Assembly (NCBI GenBank): GCA_024195265.1
Contig: JAJLRJ010000013.1
Coordinates: 14,120,322 to 14,184,321, forward strand
DNA length: 64,000 nt
Source: Dendrophyllia cribrosa
Lineage: Eukaryota > Cnidaria > Anthozoa > Scleractinia > Dendrophylliidae
Direction of reading: 5' to 3'
Shown: piece after piece, positions 46,946 through 57,672 of the stretch
How positions within the stretch are numbered: position 1 is the stretch's first letter
Layout of the letters: every line of letters begins with the position of its first letter
Made by a program: the position numbers and the translations under genes
Notes under the pieces: model-generated
Databases searched by the model: none
Told to the model about the DNA's origin: nothing
The model's input: only the letters and a program-made list of their open reading frames with translations

Positions 46946-48223
46946 TCACTGAACATAATCCTTGTATCTGTCTGGAGGCTTGATGACTCGCCCCGATCTG
47001 GTCATATTCTGGATTGGGGAAGTAGTAGAAACGGAAACATCTTGCTGAACATCCGATTGCTCAGCATGTGGTGAATCAATCGGAGTTTCCTTTGTGGGTT
47101 TCTCTGCAGCGGTCTCGTAGGTACCTGATGCTTGTGAAGTTTCCGGTGCTGGTGGTTGTGTTTCCCTCAGGTGCACTCGATTTCTGCGGTATTTCCGTCC
47201 TCGTACTTCCACAATGTAGCTGCGTGGTGCCACTGAAGTTGACACTACCTTTCCTTTCTCCCAATTGCTGTGCGACTGTTGTGGGTGCGCCTTTACACGT
47301 ATGGGCTGACCAATCACTAACTTTGGCAATGCCTTGGAGCTGCGGTCATGGTAGAGTTTGGCTTGTTTGCGTTTGTGTATGATCTCGGCTGGTACTGAGG
47401 TCTGTACTTCGGGCTTGTACATGTGGCTGCTGCAAGGTAAGAAAGATCTAGTTCGCCGTGACATAAGTCTTTCGGCAGGTGAGCTAGATGATCCAGGGGT
47501 CGGTGCATTTCTCCATTCCAGGACTGCTTTCCACATGTCCTTCCCTTCCTTGTGTGCCTTGCTAATAATGTTCTTCATGATTTTCACAGCCGATTCGGCT
47601 TTTCCGTTTGACTTATGGTGATGCGGACTGGAGGTGATGTGATTGATATCCCAGGATTTTGTGAATTCAGTGAATTCTTGTGAGCTGTAGTTGCTGCCAT
47701 TGTCTGTTACTAACACTGCTGGACTTCCATTTGTTGCAAAGATGGGTTTCATTTGTTTTATTAGGGACTGTGTGGACAAATCGGGAAGGCTTGCAACTTC
47801 AATGTAGTCAGAGTAGAGATCTACAAGAATGACATAGTTTTGTCCTTTAACCTCGAAACAGTCGCTTGCGACTGCTTGCCAAGGAGACTGAGGAATGGGG
47901 TAGGACATCATTGGCTCCTTTTGAAGTGCTGGCTGGGTTTCTTGACAAGTGTTGCATCTCTGAACTGCTTGTGTAAGGTCGGCCGTCATTCGAGGCCAAT
48001 ACATTATATCCGTGGCGGTGTTCAGAGTGTATTGTACACCGAGGTGGGATGCATGAGCTCTGTTGGTCATCTCCGTTCTCATGGTCAAGGGAATGACGAC
48101 TCTGGTTCCACGGTAGACGAGTCCATTCTGTGTGGCTAGCTCGTCTCTATATGGCCAATATTCGTGAATGCATAAGGGTACCGCAGCTTTGCTGTCTGGC
48201 CATCCATCTTTGATGGTGTTCAT
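46946..48223 (-). CDS. Integrase part of gypsy Pol
   Basis: 425 codons from an internal ATG. An N-terminal zinc-binding region (HASHLGV...CNTCQE) is followed by the integrase core with SDCFEV (first Asp), VTDNGSNYSS (second Asp) and HKSNGKAES (Glu), and a C-terminal DNA-binding part (RSYIVEVRGRKYRRNRVHL). There is no chromodomain. This frame is continuous with the gag-pol frame at 48278-51022; only one TAA (48278-48280) separates them, 57 bases before this ATG. The integrase is therefore probably the C-terminal third of one polyprotein. Confidence 0.88.
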   Translation of the reverse strand: MNTIKDGWPDSKAAVPLCIHEYWPYRDELATQNGLVYRGTRVVIPLTMRTEMTNRAHASHLGVQYTLNTATDIMYWPRMTADLTQAVQRCNTCQETQPALQKEPMMSYPIPQSPWQAVASDCFEVKGQNYVILVDLYSDYIEVASLPDLSTQSLIKQMKPIFATNGSPAVLVTDNGSNYSSQEFTEFTKSWDINHITSSPHHHKSNGKAESAVKIMKNIISKAHKEGKDMWKAVLEWRNAPTPGSSSSPAERLMSRRTRSFLPCSSHMYKPEVQTSVPAEIIHKRKQAKLYHDRSSKALPKLVIGQPIRVKAHPQQSHSNWEKGKVVSTSVAPRSYIVEVRGRKYRRNRVHLRETQPPAPETSQASGTYETAAEKPTKETPIDSPHAEQSDVQQDVSVSTTSPIQNMTRSGRVIKPPDRYKDYVQ

Positions 48224-48277
48224 TAGTGTTTGTAGTGAGACATCGTGAGTCGTCTCGCATCGTATGCTGTCGAGCCT

Positions 48278-51022
48278 TTAGTCAGTTACGTATAGCGCTT
48301 CTTGCATATCAGTTTCCTCTATCTCTCTGCGGTATTTATACTCTTCCTGGATTTGGAAGATCTGGTAGTTGTCTGTGTGGGACTCGACTTGAGGTATAGG
48401 GAGTGCCGCCCTTGACAACGTGTCACTGATGTGCATCTGTGATCCAGGCTTGTACTCTACGCTGAGTGAGTACTTCTGTAGTCGCAACCTCATTCGTTGA
48501 AGACGTTTCGGACTGGTAAGTATAGGCTTCTTGAAGATCGTGACAAGGGGTTTGTGGTCTGTTAAGGAACGCACATTCTCCTTTCCTAAGATGTAGTGCT
48601 CAAATCGCTCCGTGGCAAACACGATAGAGAGGCATTCTTTTTCAATTTGGGCATAATTGCGCTCCGTCTGTGACAGCGCTCTTGATGCGTAGGCGATGGG
48701 GTGACCCTCTTGTGTAATGACGGCGCCCAAGCCTACATCGGAGCTGTCGCTTTCTATGGTCACTTCTTTGCTGGCATCGTAGTAGTGTAGAATGGGAGCT
48801 TGGGTTAGGAGGGTCTTGATGCGCGAGAATGCTTCTCCGTGTTGTGGCAGCCAGTAGAATACTGATTCCTTGTCTGTGAGACGCCGGAGAGGCTCTGCGA
48901 TTGTGCTTAGTTGAGGTAAGAACTTGGCTAGATACGTAACTACCCCTAGGAGCCGCTGCACTCCTTGTATGTCGGTTGGTTGGGGCATATCACAAATGGC
49001 TTGAACTTTTTCGGGAGCGGCTGAGATTCCATCTGCGCTCAGGACATGTCCCAGGTAGGCCACTCTGTCTAGCTTGAATTTGAGCTTCTTCTTGTTAAGT
49101 TTCAGGCCTCGATCCCTGCATCTTTCAAGTAGAGCTTTTAAAGCGGAATCGTGACATTCTATGGCCTCTTGCTTAGTGTCTCCCGATCCATAGATGATGA
49201 TGTCATCATGAACTGCTTCTATGTTGGGTAAGCCTTCTACGCATTCGTTTAATCTTCGTTGGAATTCTTCTGGGGCTGACTTTATGCCGAATGGCATTCT
49301 CAACCACCGGTAGCGACCGTATGGTGTCCAGAACGTTGTTAGGTAACTTGACGGCTCGTCAAGGAGAATTTGCAGAAAACCATCTTTAGCATCGACTACT
49401 GAGAACACTTTAGCTTTTGTCAGTTTAGGTGCTACATCCTCAATAGTAGGGATTGGATAGTGGTTTCTGATTATCGCTTTGTTAAGCTCTAGTGGATCCA
49501 GACACACTCTCAACTTGTTTGGCTGTCGGACTACGACCATGCTGCTTATCCAGGGAGTTGGTTCTGTGACTTTGGCAAGAACTCCCATTGCTTCGAGTTC
49601 ATCGATTTTGTTCTTCAGCTCTTCTTTAACAGGTATGGGAACACGTCTTGGGTTGTTTTGTACAGGCTTGACCTTAGGGTCTGTGTCGATGTGATAGACT
49701 CCTGGCAGTGTTCCTAGACCCGTGAATACATCATTGTAGTCATGTAGGACTTGTTCCTGTGTAAGTGCATTTTGCTTGGCCGATGTAACATGCAAGACAC
49801 ATTCTTCATTGAACTGCAGGAGTTTTAAGGCTTCGCATACTTTGCCAGAGAGAAGGGAGGTAGGTGCATCTTTGATGACTTGAAAATGAACCTTTTTGGT
49901 GATGCCATTTGCTTTGCAGAGCAGCTTGGTTTGTCCGATAGGCGTTATCGTTGATTGATCGTACAATTTTAATCTGGTTGGTGATTGCTGGGGTGCCTGC
50001 ATGGTTAATTTCGTGTAGTCGTCAAAGCTAATGGTGCTGCAAGTGGCACCGGTATCAATCTGGAATTTAATTGGCTGTGGCTCCGTACTGTCTGTGCTGT
50101 CTTCTGCTCTGACTAACACTTCTGCAACGTACTGGTTTCTACCGCTCTGTGTCTGGATAGTGTAAAGACTTTCGTCGCTGCTGAGGTCTTCCGAGTTGTA
50201 GTGACCAGGGACATTTTCCTCGCATTGGTGTATCCGGTGCTTGTTTTTCGAATCGCTCATTGTAGATTTGCTTTCGTTGGTGTTGTATTTTCGTTGACCA
50301 GATTTGTTGGGTTTGGCTGGTTTATGGGCTGTGGACATGCAGACTTTGGCTAGATGATTGAGTTTCTTGCATTTAGAGCAAGTCTGTCCAAATGCTGGGC
50401 AATTTCCTCTGATGTGATCATCTCCACAATATTTGCAGCCTTTGATGTTTCGCGAGCCTGACGCGTAATTAACCACTTCCGTTTGCTCGATCTTCTGTAA
50501 TTGCATCATAGTTCTTTCGCTCGTACGACAGATGTTGATCGCTGCGTCGAGCGTGAGATCTTTTTGGCGAAGTAATCTCTCTCGGGTGTCGTTATTGTTG
50601 ATGCCTATGACGATTCGGTCACGCAAGATCTCGTTTTCTAGCATTCCATATTTACATGTGGCAATTAGCTCTCGTAGTTTTGCCAGATAGCGGTCGAAAC
50701 TTTCGTTTCCTTGTACACACGAGTTGTAGACGTATCGTTCGTAGATGATGTTCCTTTCTTTTTCGAATTCTTGTGTCAGTTTCTCGACGATTTTCTTCGA
50801 GCTCTTCCGTTCGTCGTCAGTCATTGGAAGATTCTTGTACACTTTGAAACACTCCTTTCCCATGATGGACAGAAGTGTAGCTACTATTACTGCGGGTGGT
50901 TTTTTGTTTAGCTCGGTTGCGACGGTGTAGTTTTCCCAGCTGTCCTTAAAAAATTCCCAGTTAGAGGCTAAATCTCCTTCCATTTGCATTTGCGACGGTG
51001 GCGGTATGTTTGCTCGTGCCAT
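48278..51022 (-). CDS. Gag-protease-RT-RNase H polyprotein of the young gypsy element
   Basis: 914 codons from GAAATGGC. The capsid-like domain (residues 1-190) includes YERYVYNSCVQGNESFDRYL. Two cysteine knuckles follow (CKYCGDDHIRGNC and CSKCKKLNHLAKVC), then the aspartic protease FQIDTGATCSTI, the reverse transcriptase (LRVCLDPLELNKAI, WLRMPFGIKSAPEEFQRRL, catalytic VHDDIIIYG) and RNase H (ESDSSDVGLGAV, TDHKPLVTIF). It ends at TAA (48278-48280), after which the integrase frame continues in the same phase. All domains are intact. The stop is either a fresh nonsense change or a readthrough point. Confidence 0.92.
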   Translation of the reverse strand: MARANIPPPSQMQMEGDLASNWEFFKDSWENYTVATELNKKPPAVIVATLLSIMGKECFKVYKNLPMTDDERKSSKKIVEKLTQEFEKERNIIYERYVYNSCVQGNESFDRYLAKLRELIATCKYGMLENEILRDRIVIGINNNDTRERLLRQKDLTLDAAINICRTSERTMMQLQKIEQTEVVNYASGSRNIKGCKYCGDDHIRGNCPAFGQTCSKCKKLNHLAKVCMSTAHKPAKPNKSGQRKYNTNESKSTMSDSKNKHRIHQCEENVPGHYNSEDLSSDESLYTIQTQSGRNQYVAEVLVRAEDSTDSTEPQPIKFQIDTGATCSTISFDDYTKLTMQAPQQSPTRLKLYDQSTITPIGQTKLLCKANGITKKVHFQVIKDAPTSLLSGKVCEALKLLQFNEECVLHVTSAKQNALTQEQVLHDYNDVFTGLGTLPGVYHIDTDPKVKPVQNNPRRVPIPVKEELKNKIDELEAMGVLAKVTEPTPWISSMVVVRQPNKLRVCLDPLELNKAIIRNHYPIPTIEDVAPKLTKAKVFSVVDAKDGFLQILLDEPSSYLTTFWTPYGRYRWLRMPFGIKSAPEEFQRRLNECVEGLPNIEAVHDDIIIYGSGDTKQEAIECHDSALKALLERCRDRGLKLNKKKLKFKLDRVAYLGHVLSADGISAAPEKVQAICDMPQPTDIQGVQRLLGVVTYLAKFLPQLSTIAEPLRRLTDKESVFYWLPQHGEAFSRIKTLLTQAPILHYYDASKEVTIESDSSDVGLGAVITQEGHPIAYASRALSQTERNYAQIEKECLSIVFATERFEHYILGKENVRSLTDHKPLVTIFKKPILTSPKRLQRMRLRLQKYSLSVEYKPGSQMHISDTLSRAALPIPQVESHTDNYQIFQIQEEYKYRREIEETDMQEALYVTD

Positions 51023-51239
51023 TTCGTCGTGTTCTTTGCTGGCTTTTCGGTTTGTTGTTCAAAGTGATTCAATATGGCGTCCGGTGAATGAAACGATGAA
51101 TGCTTGTTTTGTTGCTTAGACTTGTATTATGGATTCTGTATCCGCTTGTGTTTATTCCTGGGCTGATTAGCAGTGATCGGATGGCGTTTTTCCTTTCTTG
51201 CTATAGCTCTAGGAGGCTTAAATCCCGCTTATAACACCA

Positions 51240-51335
51240 TGTTATGCAAACTACGACAGGACTCCGTAGTTCCAGTAAGCACATGCTCATTTTAATTAAC
51301 ATAAATTAGCATACATTAGCATAACTCTCATAACA
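51240..51335 (-). repeat. 5' LTR of the young gypsy element
   Basis: 96 bp, identical by eye to 46723-46818. It is followed inward by the TGGTGTTATAAG primer-binding site on the - strand. Confidence 0.93.
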
Positions 51336-51340
51336 CTATC

Positions 51341-52800
51341 CAAGAAGGACCTGAAGCCGACCAACGCCGTCATCCGAGGTATGTCCGGAGCAGATCTTCA
51401 GAACTGTGGAACTTTAGATGTTTGTGTCACTTGCAACGACATCACTGCCAAAACAAAGTTCTACGTCACCAAACGCGAGTGTGCTTTCATTCTTGGTCTT
51501 GAATTCTGTAAAACGTTCAAGCTCGTGACTGTTGCACCTGTATGCATACAGCAAAGCACGACCATGGAGCTTCACCACGTAGAGGCCGTACACATCACCA
51601 ATGAATCAGAAGCTGACAATCACAAGCTTCAAAAAGAGTGGAAGAAGCATCTGCCTCTTGGGAAGAAAACATCATGCGACCCTCTGGAGGACCTGAAGCA
51701 GATATTCCCCGAGACCTTTGACGGTCAGGTCGGTCTCTTTGAAGGTGAGGTCAGCCTTAAATTCTCACCAGACGCGAAACTAGTTCAGCTGCCTCCCCGT
51801 GCTGTACCACAAAGCATTATGCCGCACTTAAAGAAGGAGCTGGACAAGATGGAGCAGGAAAGAATCATCCGAGCCTGTCCAAAAACAACTGAGTGGGTCC
51901 ATAATCTGGTAACTGTTGTCAAGAAGAATTGAACTCTTCGTCTATGTCTTGATCTGAGGAATCTGAACAAGTACCTGATCCGCAACGTTCACTACACCGC
52001 ATCTTGGGAGGACGTTCAGTCAACAGAGGAGCGTCATGACATCCACCTGTTGGAGACTGTAAAAAAGGCACACCACGCAGGACTCAAGTTCAACCCAGAC
52101 AAGTGTTTCATCAAGAAGCAGCAGATTGAGTACTTTGGACGTGTCATCACCCCGCAAGGTGTTGGACCGTGTCCAAAGAAGGCCAAGGGCATCAAAACGC
52201 TCGCTGCTCCAACAGACAAGCAAGAGCTGCAAAGCCTTGTGGGTACAGTGAATTTTTTGTCTACGTTCATTCCCAACTTGATCAAGAAAACTCATCTCAT
52301 GCGCAGTCTGCTGAAACGCGACACACATTTCGTATGGACCAGTGACATGCATAACGAACTGGACACCATCAGGAAGGATATCGCCAATGCTGTTAAATTC
52401 ATCCACTATGACCCAAACAAGCCAGCTTTTATCGAGACTAATGCATCTCTGAAAGGAATTCGTGCAGTCCTGATCCAAAACGGCAGAGACCTGTACGTTT
52501 TCTTAGCAGGACACTCGCACCTGCTGAAGCTAACTATTCAAACATAGAGCGAGAACTGCTGGGCGTCTTATTCGCTTGTGAAAAGCTGCACACATACACG
52601 TTTGGGCGGACGATCACCTTGCACACGGACCACAAACCCCTGCAGTCCATCTTCCAGAAACCAATTATCCTGGCTCCAGTCAGATTGCAAAGGATGCTGC
52701 TACACCTCTCTAAATACGACATCCAAGTGACGTACGTTGGATTGAAGAGTGTAGTGCTTGCTGACACACTCTCTCGTCTAGTTGAACCAGGCAGCGCCAG
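51341..52800 (+). pseudogene. Protease/RT/RNase H remnant of the outer gypsy element
   Basis: Continues the frame left at 46722: KKDLKPTNAVIRGMSGADLQ, then LKFSPDAKLVQLPPRAVP (RT N-terminus). After a TGA (51930) come LRLCLDLRNLNKYLI and a jump that removes the RT palm with its catalytic aspartates. It resumes with LKFNPDKCFIKKQQIEYFGR, the connection domain and RNase H with TDHKPLQSIFQKP in a shifted frame. The deletion and shifts make it inactive. Confidence 0.75.
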
Positions 52801-53023
52801 ATAAAAACCCTGGTTTAGACATCAACATCGCAAAAGTCCTGAAGGTGGAGCCGACCCGACTCGAATCCCTACAAAAGGAGATAAGAGCTGGCTTCACTTT
52901 GGCTGCGCTAACCGATCTCATCATTACTGGTTGGCCAGATAGCATGCAAGATCTACCAGACCATCTCCATCCATATTGGTATTTCCGTGACGAACTGACA
53001 ATCCTCAATGAAAGGGAACAGAG
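52782..53023 (+). pseudogene. Integrase N-terminal spacer of the outer gypsy element
   Basis: Encodes the linker between RNase H and integrase (LESLQKEIRAGFTLAALTDL, ITGWPDSMQDLPDHLHPYW, YFRDELTILNERE). It is cut at CAGAG by the second young gypsy element. The frame of the next part (57678 on: VVVPTSTRTETLNRLHGAHQ, CDKCQIHG) is offset. Confidence 0.65.
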
Positions 53024-53201
53024 TGTGACAGTATTCATGAAGTAGTAACTTGAACCGCTTACCTATTTTGAGCGCAGGCTCAGACAGGCCCCGAAAAACG
53101 TTCTCACGTGTTGTAACCCATGTTATTTTACGGCTTCGTATTAAAGTGTTTTAGTTGAGTTCAACAGTTGTTCGTCGTCTATCGAACCCAGAATCAACAC
53201 A
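53024..53201 (+). repeat. 5' LTR of the second gypsy element
   Basis: 178 bp; it differs from the 3' LTR at two positions (GAAAAACG/GTAAAACG and TAACCC/TAAGCC). Confidence 0.92.
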
Positions 53202-53301
53202 TGGTGTCAATAAGTGGTTGTGTAAGGAGTGTTTAAAATATTCTCGTCGTGGAACATCAGGTTCGTTGCTGTTCGCATAATTCGAAACCACGTTTTACAA
53301 A

Positions 53302-54358
53302 ATGGCGGGACGTCTGTTTAATCCGTCTGTTCAATCCGTCTGTTCAATCCGTCTGTTCAATCCACCGGATCCTTTGCAGCTGTCGCAAGGAAATTCGTCG
53401 CAAAATTGGAAACGATTCAAACAGAAGTGGAATAACTACGAGTTAGCTATTGGAATAGCAAGAAAGGAAGATCGAATTCGTGTCGCAACCTTTCTAACTG
53501 TGATCGGGGATGAAGCGTTGGACGTGTACAATGCCTTCACGTGGGATAGTGAAGATGGATAAAGTTCTGGAGAAATTCGAGGATTTCTGTGAGCCACGGA
53601 AGAATACTATCTACGAAAGATATTTGTTCTTCTCACGAGGACAGGAGAGTAGCGAGTCAATTGATAAATATGTCACAGCTCTACGAAATATGGCTGATAA
53701 CTGCGAATTTGAAGATTTAAGAGATTCATTGATCCGTGACCGCATCGTGCTCGGAGTGACGGATAACCACGTGAGAGAGCGATAACTGAGAGTCCCAGAT
53801 TTGACACTGAATAAAGCTCTAGAAATTGCACGGGCCGCAGAAGCAACTCAAAGCCAATTGAAGCAAATGCAAAATCTTCACGAAGTCAATGCAGTGGGAA
53901 ACAAGAAAGATAGATATCCCAGGAAGAAACCTGAAGAGAAGAAACCGTCTAGTGGAAGTGTGCAGCAGATTAATTGCAAGTTTTGTGGTAGGAAACATGT
54001 ACGAGATAGGATGAAATGCCCTGCTTATGGACAGCAGTGCAAGAAGTGTGGTCGGAATAACCATTTTGCTTTGAAGTGCACAACAGGCAAGAAGTCGCAT
54101 GAGAGTTCACATGTTGATCAGAATTTGCACTATGTTGAGGATCTAGATGAATGTTCATTTGAAGAGTATACTATTGATGTCATTACTCACCAAGTTAGTG
54201 CTGTGGAAGCAAAGACCTGCCCAAAACAGCTATTCGCAACAGTGAAGGTAAACAACTCTAAAGATGTGACATTTCAGTTAGACTGTGGAGCAACTTGTAA
54301 CTTGTTATCTCTCAAAGATTTTCAAACATCATGGGAAATCCCAGGGATCTGTATTTGA
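53302..54358 (+). pseudogene. gag and protease start of second gypsy element
   Basis: Three consecutive frames: 53302-53562 (capsid N-terminus, NWKRFKQKWNNYELAIG), 53570-53785 (NTIYERYLFFSRGQESSESI) ending in a TAA, and 53801-54358 with two cysteine knuckles (CKFCGRKHVRDRMKC, CKKCGRNNHFALKC). The protease site then reads FQLDCGATCNLL, with Cys instead of Thr in the DTG motif. Frameshift near 53560, stop at 53783-53785, frameshift near 54350. Confidence 0.75.
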
Positions 54359-55623
54359 AGAAAACATCTGCAACACTCAAAATGTACAATGGAACTACAA
54401 TGGCTCCATTGGGAAAGTCCACTCTCAGATGTACTAAAGGTGAGGTGAGTCAAGATGTTGATTTCTTTATTATTGATGAGGATGTAAGACCATTGTTGGG
54501 TGCTGAAACTTTTCAGGAACTGAACTTCCTCAAAGTTATGGTGAATAACGTGCTAGACTCTGAAAATGTGAATTCAGTGAACGATAAGTTACAAACCACA
54601 CCAAGTGTTCTGACCAGAGAGCGGATTGTTGAAGATTACAGTGATGTGTTTGAAGGCCTAGGGTGCATGGATGGGTTATACCATATGGAACTTGACAAGA
54701 CTGTGAAACCAGTTGTTCACCCCCCTAGAAAGGTTCCAGTAGCATTGAGAGACCGTTTGAAAGAAGACCTGGATAAGTTAGTTAAAGAAGAAGTTATCAC
54801 TCCAGTCACAGAGCCTACCAATTGGGTGTCCAGTTTGGTTTTAGTCAATAAGCCAGACAAGTTAAGAATTTGTATTGACCCACAAGATTTAAACAGGGCG
54901 CTTCTAAGACCCCACTATCCTCTTCCGACGATAGAAGAAGTGGCAACCAGGCTAAGCAAGGCAAAGGTGTTTTCTGTTTTGGATGCCAAGAACGGGTTCT
55001 GGCAAGTCCAGTTAGATAAAGAGTCGTCATTCCTCACTACCTTTAATACGCCCTTCGGTCGTTACCGTTGGCTGCGCCTACCCTTTGGTATCAAAACAGC
55101 CCCAGAGGAATATCAGCGTCGAATCCATGAAAGTCTTCAAGGTCTCAGTGGTATTGAAGACATCGTAGATGACATCCTGTGTGTAGGAGAGGGCGATACT
55201 TATGAAAGTGCAGTTGAAGATCATGACCGAAATCTAATCGCACTCCTCGAGAGATGCCGTGAAAAGAACATTAAGCTCAATCTAAAGAAGTTACAGTTGA
55301 GAAAGCAAGAAGTGCCGTACATTGGTCATTTGTTAACCCCGGATGGTTTAAAGCCTGATCCAAACAAAGTTAAAGCAATTTTGGAGATGCCCACCCCTGT
55401 TGAGAAACAGTCCCTGCAAAGACTGCTGGGAATGATCACATATCTTGCGAAATTTCTGCCCAACCTGTCTGACGTCACTGAACCGTTAAGACGCCTGTTA
55501 GACAAAGATGTGTTATGGCATTGGGATGACACACATGAGAATGCGCTAAATAAAGTGAAGCAGCTGATCACAAGGGAACCAGTCCTCAGGTACTTTGACA
55601 ACGCCAAAGAAGTAACTCTGTAA
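54331..55623 (+). pseudogene. Reverse transcriptase region of second gypsy element
   Basis: 430 open codons: the protease remainder, then the RT with LRICIDPQDLNRALLRPHY, DAKNGFWQVQLDKESSF, WLRLPFGIKTAPEEYQRRI and catalytic IVDDILCVGEG, and the connection domain (YIGHLLTPDGLKPDP). The RT active site is intact. A TAA at 55621-55623 interrupts just before RNase H. The head is in another frame upstream. Confidence 0.8.
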
Positions 55624-56493
55624 TGTGATGCCTCTGAATCTGGACTTGGTGCCACCATTATGCAAGAAGGTCAGCCTGTAGCTTTCAGCTCAAGGGCACT
55701 AACAAGCACCGAGCGCAACTACGCGCAAATCGAGAAAGAGTTACTCAGCATAGTTCACGGATGCACACGTTTTGATCAGTATGTTTATGGAAGAGAAATA
55801 ACTGTACAAACTGATCACAAGCCTTTGGAGAATATATTCAAGAAACCTCTGCTTTCAGCTCCCAAGAGGCTTCAGAGGATGCTGTTACAGTTGCAGAAGT
55901 ACAACCTGACCCTAGTGTACAAACCAGGGAAGGAACTGTTCATCGCGGATACACTTAGTCGAGCATACTTACCGGATGATACAGCTTCAGAGAAGATGAA
56001 TTCTGATGTGTTTGCTGTAAAGCAAGAAGAATATTTAATCAAGTCCATAGAAGAAATTAACATGGTTGAATTTCTGCCAATCACAGCCGAACGCCTTGCA
56101 GATCTTCGAGAGAAAACTGAAAGCGATGAAAGCCTTCAGAAGCTGAAACATGTTATTCGGGTTGGTTGGCCAAATACGAAAGAAGAAGTTCCACCAGAAA
56201 TCCGAAATTACTTTCACTTCAGAGAGGAACTGACTATTCAAGATGGCATTCTCTTCAAAGGAAATCGAGTGATCGTACCTGGAGCACTGAGGTCACACAT
56301 GGTGAAGAAAGTACACTCGAGCCATATTGGTATAGAAGGTTGTTTAAAAAAGGCAAGAGATGTCCTATTTTGGCCAGGGATGACATCTGAAATCAAGGAC
56401 TGTGTTGCTAAATGTGACACATACAACACGTATCAGGCTAACCAACAGAAAGAGCCCCTGGTCCCATGTAGCAACAGACCTCTTCAATTTTGA
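55624..56493 (+). pseudogene. RNase H and integrase N-terminus of second gypsy element
   Basis: Starts CDASESGLGATIMQEGQPVA, then TDHKPLENIFKKPLLSAPKR (RNase H) and ADTLSRAYLP, the spacer, and the integrase zinc-binding region (HSSHIGIEG...CDTYNTYQ). It is in phase with the RT frame, so the TAA at 55621-55623 is a simple nonsense break. The frame is lost near 56492. Confidence 0.75.
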
Positions 56494-57387
56494 CAACAAA
56501 GATTGGTTCATCGTTGTTGACCACTGGTCAGATTACTTTGAACTAAACCAGATACCCATGCAAGTTCTGTTATCAAGTCACTCAAGAATCAATTCGCTCG
56601 CCATGGCATACCGGATACACTATTTAGTGACAATGGACCTCAATTTGTGTCAAAAGAGTTCAAGGAGTTTGCTTCGACCTGGCAGTTTGATCATCAGACA
56701 TCGTCACCCCATTATCCCCAGTCAAATGGGAAGATAGAAAATGCAGTGAAGTTGGCCAAGAGACTACTAACCAAAGCAAAGGCAAGTGGACAAGACCCAT
56801 ACCTAGCCATTCTTGATTGGCGAAACACGCCATCTGCAAGCATTGGAACATCGCCGGTCCAAAGATTGTTTGGAAGACGCACAAAGACACGGTTGCCAAC
56901 AGCTGGAGCACTACTCCAACCCAAGATTGTAGAAGGAACAGAGGACAAGTTGAAAGAAAGAAAGGCAAAGCAAGAACACAACTACAACAAAGGGACTAGA
57001 GAGTTACCTGACCTACGACCCGGCGACACCGTGCGCATGAAACCCCTACCTACAGACAAGCAGAAACTGTGGAAGAAAGGAATGGTAGTCAAGCAAGTCG
57101 CACCTAGATCGTATGAAGTCGATTTACAAGGAAGATTTTACAGGAGAAATAGAAGGCACCTGGTGAAGACCAAAGAACCACCACCAAAGCCTGGACCAGA
57201 AATATCAACACCATTCAAAGAGATCCAGTCAACAGTCCCAGAGGAAAGTCGTCTTAGTTCTCCACCCGCTAAAGAAGCTAGTTCCTTGTTATCCTCGGCC
57301 GTTAACAAGACATTAACATCACCTGTGATGCTTACGAGATTTGGCAGAAGTATTCGCCCACCTCAAAGATTTCAGGACTGTGTCTAA
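56400..57387 (+). pseudogene. Integrase core and C-terminus of second gypsy element
   Basis: Fragments in two frames: 56462-56560 (TDLFNFDNKDWFIVVDHWSD, first Asp), then from 56647 a 246-codon frame with FDHQTSSPHYPQSNGKIENA (Glu), LAILDWRNTPSASIGTSP and RRTKTRLPTAGALLQPK, and the C-terminal SYEVDLQGRFYRRNRRHL. The second Asp region (SDNGPQFV-like) lies across the frame break near 56630. Dead as it stands. Confidence 0.75.
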
Positions 57388-57494
57388 GTTCAAAGAACAT
57401 TCACTGACTTTCAAACTTTTTTGTTACTCTAATAAGTTTTCAGAAAGAAACACTCGTTTTTAATATTTCATTTTTATTCTCATAAGAGGGAAGA

Positions 57495-57672
57495 TGTGAC
57501 AGTATTCATGAAGTAGTAACTTGAACCGCTTACCTATTTTGAGCGCAGGCTCAGACAGGCCCCGTAAAACGTTCTCACGTGTTGTAAGCCATGTTATTTT
57601 ACGGCTTCGTATTAAAGTGTTTTAGTTGAGTTCAACAGTTGTTCGTCGTCTATCGAACCCAGAATCAACACA
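57495..57672 (+). repeat. 3' LTR of the second gypsy element
   Basis: 178 bp, two differences from the 5' LTR. Followed by the target duplication CAGAG. Confidence 0.92.

Larger units (their letters stand above)
46723..51335 (-). mobile_element. Young, complete Ty3/gypsy element (4,613 bp), inserted in the outer element
   Basis: Two 96-bp LTRs (46723-46818 and 51240-51335, TGTTATGCAAAC...CTCATAACA) appear identical. Flanking CTATC copies (46718-46722 and 51336-51340) form the 5-bp target duplication. The primer binding site after the 5' LTR reads TGGTGTTATAAGCGGG on the - strand, and the polypurine tract is TTGGAAAGGAGA before the 3' LTR. Identical LTRs mean a recent insertion. The coding region is open from 51022 to 46946 except for a single stop codon. 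Confidence 0.93.
53024..57672 (+). mobile_element. Second complete but decayed Ty3/gypsy element (4,649 bp)
   Basis: 178-bp LTRs (53024-53201 and 57495-57672, TGTGACAGTATT...AATCAACACA) differ at two sites. CAGAG copies (53019-53023 and 57673-57677) are the target duplication. The primer site is TGGTGTCAATAAGTGG after the 5' LTR and the polypurine tract CATAAGAGGGAAGA lies before the 3' LTR. The order is gag, protease, RT, RNase H, integrase on the + strand. Stops and frameshifts lie near 53560, 53783, 54356, 55621 and 56492, so it cannot move by itself. Confidence 0.92.
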
